Shown in pieces: positions 6,082 through 6,927 of a stretch of DNA of 6,927 nucleotides. A program made the position numbers and the translations under genes. Position 1 is the first letter of the stretch, and each line of letters opens with the position of its first letter. This DNA is from Thermoplasmata archaeon (GTDB lineage: Archaea > Thermoplasmatota > Thermoplasmata > Thermoplasmatales > GCA-001856825), in the NCBI GenBank assembly GCA_021793855.1, contig JAJYRY010000050.1:1-6927 (forward strand), given 5' to 3'. Under the pieces are notes generated by a model. The model was not told the origin of the DNA and did no database searches. It was given only the letters and a program-made list of their open reading frames with translations.

Positions 6082-6369
6082 TCAGATCTCTTTTGGAGGT
6101 TCTGGCGCGGTTTCAACTTCTTCCTTCGCTTCTACTTTAGGTGCTGAAGGTTTAGGTTCTGATTCCTTTGAGAACTTAATCCTCTGTGCCTTTTCCTCCC
6201 TACCTTCCTCAGTCCACCTGACTCTCCTGGGTTCCCTGTGAAGTTTCAGGAAGTTCTTTTCGCACTTTGAAGTATCAAAATACAGGACAGAGCCGTCCCT
6301 CCTGATGTACATCTTCCCGGTCCCGAATTCTATCTTTGATCCACAGAATGAGCAATACCTGGTTTCCAC
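6082..6369 (-). CDS. rpl24e: Ribosomal protein L24e (eL24) with changed zinc ligand and acidic tail
   Basis: This 50S protein has the typical core: CSFC at 6-9, GTGKMYIRRDGSV, then YFDTSKCEKNF at 30-40, followed by the basic REPRRVRWTEE region. Family members usually bind zinc through four cysteines, C-x2-C and C-x3-C; here the third ligand is Asp32, leaving Cys6, Cys9 and Cys36. A C-terminal extension of about 28 residues, rich in Glu, Pro, Lys and Ala (from about residue 68), exceeds the usual length near 60-70. I chose GTG at 6369 because a full GAGGTGATC ribosome binding site precedes it at normal spacing and the protein then opens METRYCSFCG. The alternative GTG at 6378 adds three residues, overlaps the rps28e stop by 4 nt (GTGA) and lies inside that binding site. 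The gene sits in the conserved rps28e-rpl24e-ndk order. Confidence 0.92.
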   Translation of the reverse strand: METRYCSFCGSKIEFGTGKMYIRRDGSVLYFDTSKCEKNFLKLHREPRRVRWTEEGREEKAQRIKFSKESEPKPSAPKVEAKEEVETAPEPPKEI

Positions 6370-6372
6370 AAC

Positions 6373-6381
6373 GATCACCTC
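6373..6381 (-). promoter_or_regulatory. Ribosome binding site deciding the rpl24e start
   Basis: GAGGTGATC is a full nine-base complement to the conserved archaeal 16S 3' end. It spans the rps28e stop codon and leaves three bases before GTG at 6369. The match argues against the upstream GTG at 6378, which lies within it. Confidence 0.6.
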
Positions 6382-6587
6382 ACCGATAGCTTTCTTGCTT
6401 CCCTTGCCGTCTCTCTTAGCATGAGGATATCACCGACCCTTACAGGACCCATCACGTTTCTTGTGAGAACCCTTCCCTGGTCTCCTCCGGCCAACACCTT
6501 TATCTTGACCTGGGTCGCTTCGCCGGCCATTCCTGTCCTACCAATAAGCTCAACGACTTCACATGGAATGGCGTCATTCTCTGGCAT
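6375..6587 (-). CDS. rps28e: Ribosomal protein S28e (eS28)
   Basis: This 70-residue protein of the small subunit has the usual length and S1-like barrel features: [11 protein letters not shown] at 9-19, [25 protein letters not shown], and the family-closing ETAREARKL near 59-67. ATG at 6587 is preceded by AGAGTGATT (6592-6600), whose GTGAT ends 5 nt before the start. The gene begins 13 nt after the rpl7ae stop, and its TGA lies within the rpl24e ribosome binding site, so the two are probably translationally coupled. Confidence 0.96.
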   Translation of the reverse strand: MPENDAIPCEVVELIGRTGMAGEATQVKIKVLAGGDQGRVLTRNVMGPVRVGDILMLRETAREARKLSVR

Positions 6588-6600
6588 TTTGAATCACTCT

Positions 6601-6927
6601 TTATTTCTTAATTTCCTTGAACTTATCAACAAGTTCTGTCAGTAATTGCTTTCCATTACCAGGTTCAACGATAGCAATAGTAGCTGAGCTCTTGAGCTTG
6701 ACCTTCTGTCCAAGGTCCTCCTTCTTCTGAACGTAGAAATACGGTATTCCCTTCTCCTCGCAGAGCAACGGGATATGAAGAACAACCTCGGGTGGCTGTA
6801 TGTCTTCGGCTATCACTACCATCTTTGCCTCTCCTCTTTCTACCACCTTGGTAACTTCGTTCGTTCCTTTCCTTATTTTTCCAGTTTCAGATGAAACCTC
6901 TACAAGCTGCAGAGCTTTTGCCCTAAG
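6601..6927 (-). CDS. rpl7ae: Ribosomal protein L7Ae (kink-turn RNA binding), N-terminus outside window
   Basis: The frame is open from the right edge to TAA at 6601 and gives 108 residues; about a dozen N-terminal residues are missing compared with the usual length near 120. The kink-turn binding block is clear: KIRKGTNEVTKVVERGEAKMV, then VIAEDIQPPEVVLHIPLLCEEKGIPYFYV and a closing helix. In archaea this protein is both a 50S component and a core part of box C/D and H/ACA guide RNPs and RNase P. The internal GTG at 6846 is a valine codon, not the start, because family-conserved residues lie upstream of it. It heads the operon, whose main promoter lies beyond the window. Confidence 0.95.
   Translation of the reverse strand, partial: LRAKALQLVEVSSETGKIRKGTNEVTKVVERGEAKMVVIAEDIQPPEVVLHIPLLCEEKGIPYFYVQKKEDLGQKVKLKSSATIAIVEPGNGKQLLTELVDKFKEIKK

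Overview
The window is archaeal and most resembles Thermoplasmata, probably Thermoplasmatales. The basis is the gene order rpl7ae-rps28e-rpl24e-ndk-infB, which is an archaeal arrangement; an archaeal-type aIF5B and aEF1-beta; ribosome binding sites matching the archaeal 16S tail (GAGGTGATC type); AT-rich TATA-like boxes; and a large, sequon-rich PKD-type surface protein. The lineage call is an inference from gene content, not a phylogeny. Every gene I can support lies on the minus strand, so transcription runs from the right edge to the left.

Region 1 (about 3397-6927) is a tight translation operon. In transcription order it holds rpl7ae (N-terminus cut by the window edge), rps28e, rpl24e, ndk, infB (aIF5B), a 57-residue four-knuckle zinc-ribbon protein and ef1b (aEF1-beta). 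Gaps are 13, 5, 13, 6, 48 and 2 nt, and several ribosome binding sites overlap or abut the preceding stop codon. Two genes (ndk and ef1b) have TTG as their only possible start, and rpl24e starts at GTG. The operon links two ribosomal large-subunit proteins, a small-subunit protein, the subunit-joining GTPase, the exchange factor that reloads aEF1A, and the kinase that makes GTP. The zinc-ribbon gene sits in a region where a longer but meaningless frame also runs, and it has a TATA-like box placed for leaderless transcription.

Region 2 (2391-3338) encodes a cation diffusion facilitator of the ZnT9-like type, 58 bp downstream of ef1b, possibly with its own weak promoter. Region 3 (2016-2390) is an AT-rich gap with no convincing gene. 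It holds the presumed promoter of the next gene, a perfect 15-bp palindrome and two smaller inverted repeats. Region 4 (1-2015) is the first 671 codons of a secreted surface protein that runs off the left edge.

I see no tRNA, rRNA, CRISPR array, insertion sequence or recognisable defence or mobile system. The window is mainly conserved housekeeping DNA. The points worth a second look are the small zinc-ribbon gene, a changed zinc ligand in L24e, start-site choices, and the regulatory DNA in front of the surface protein.
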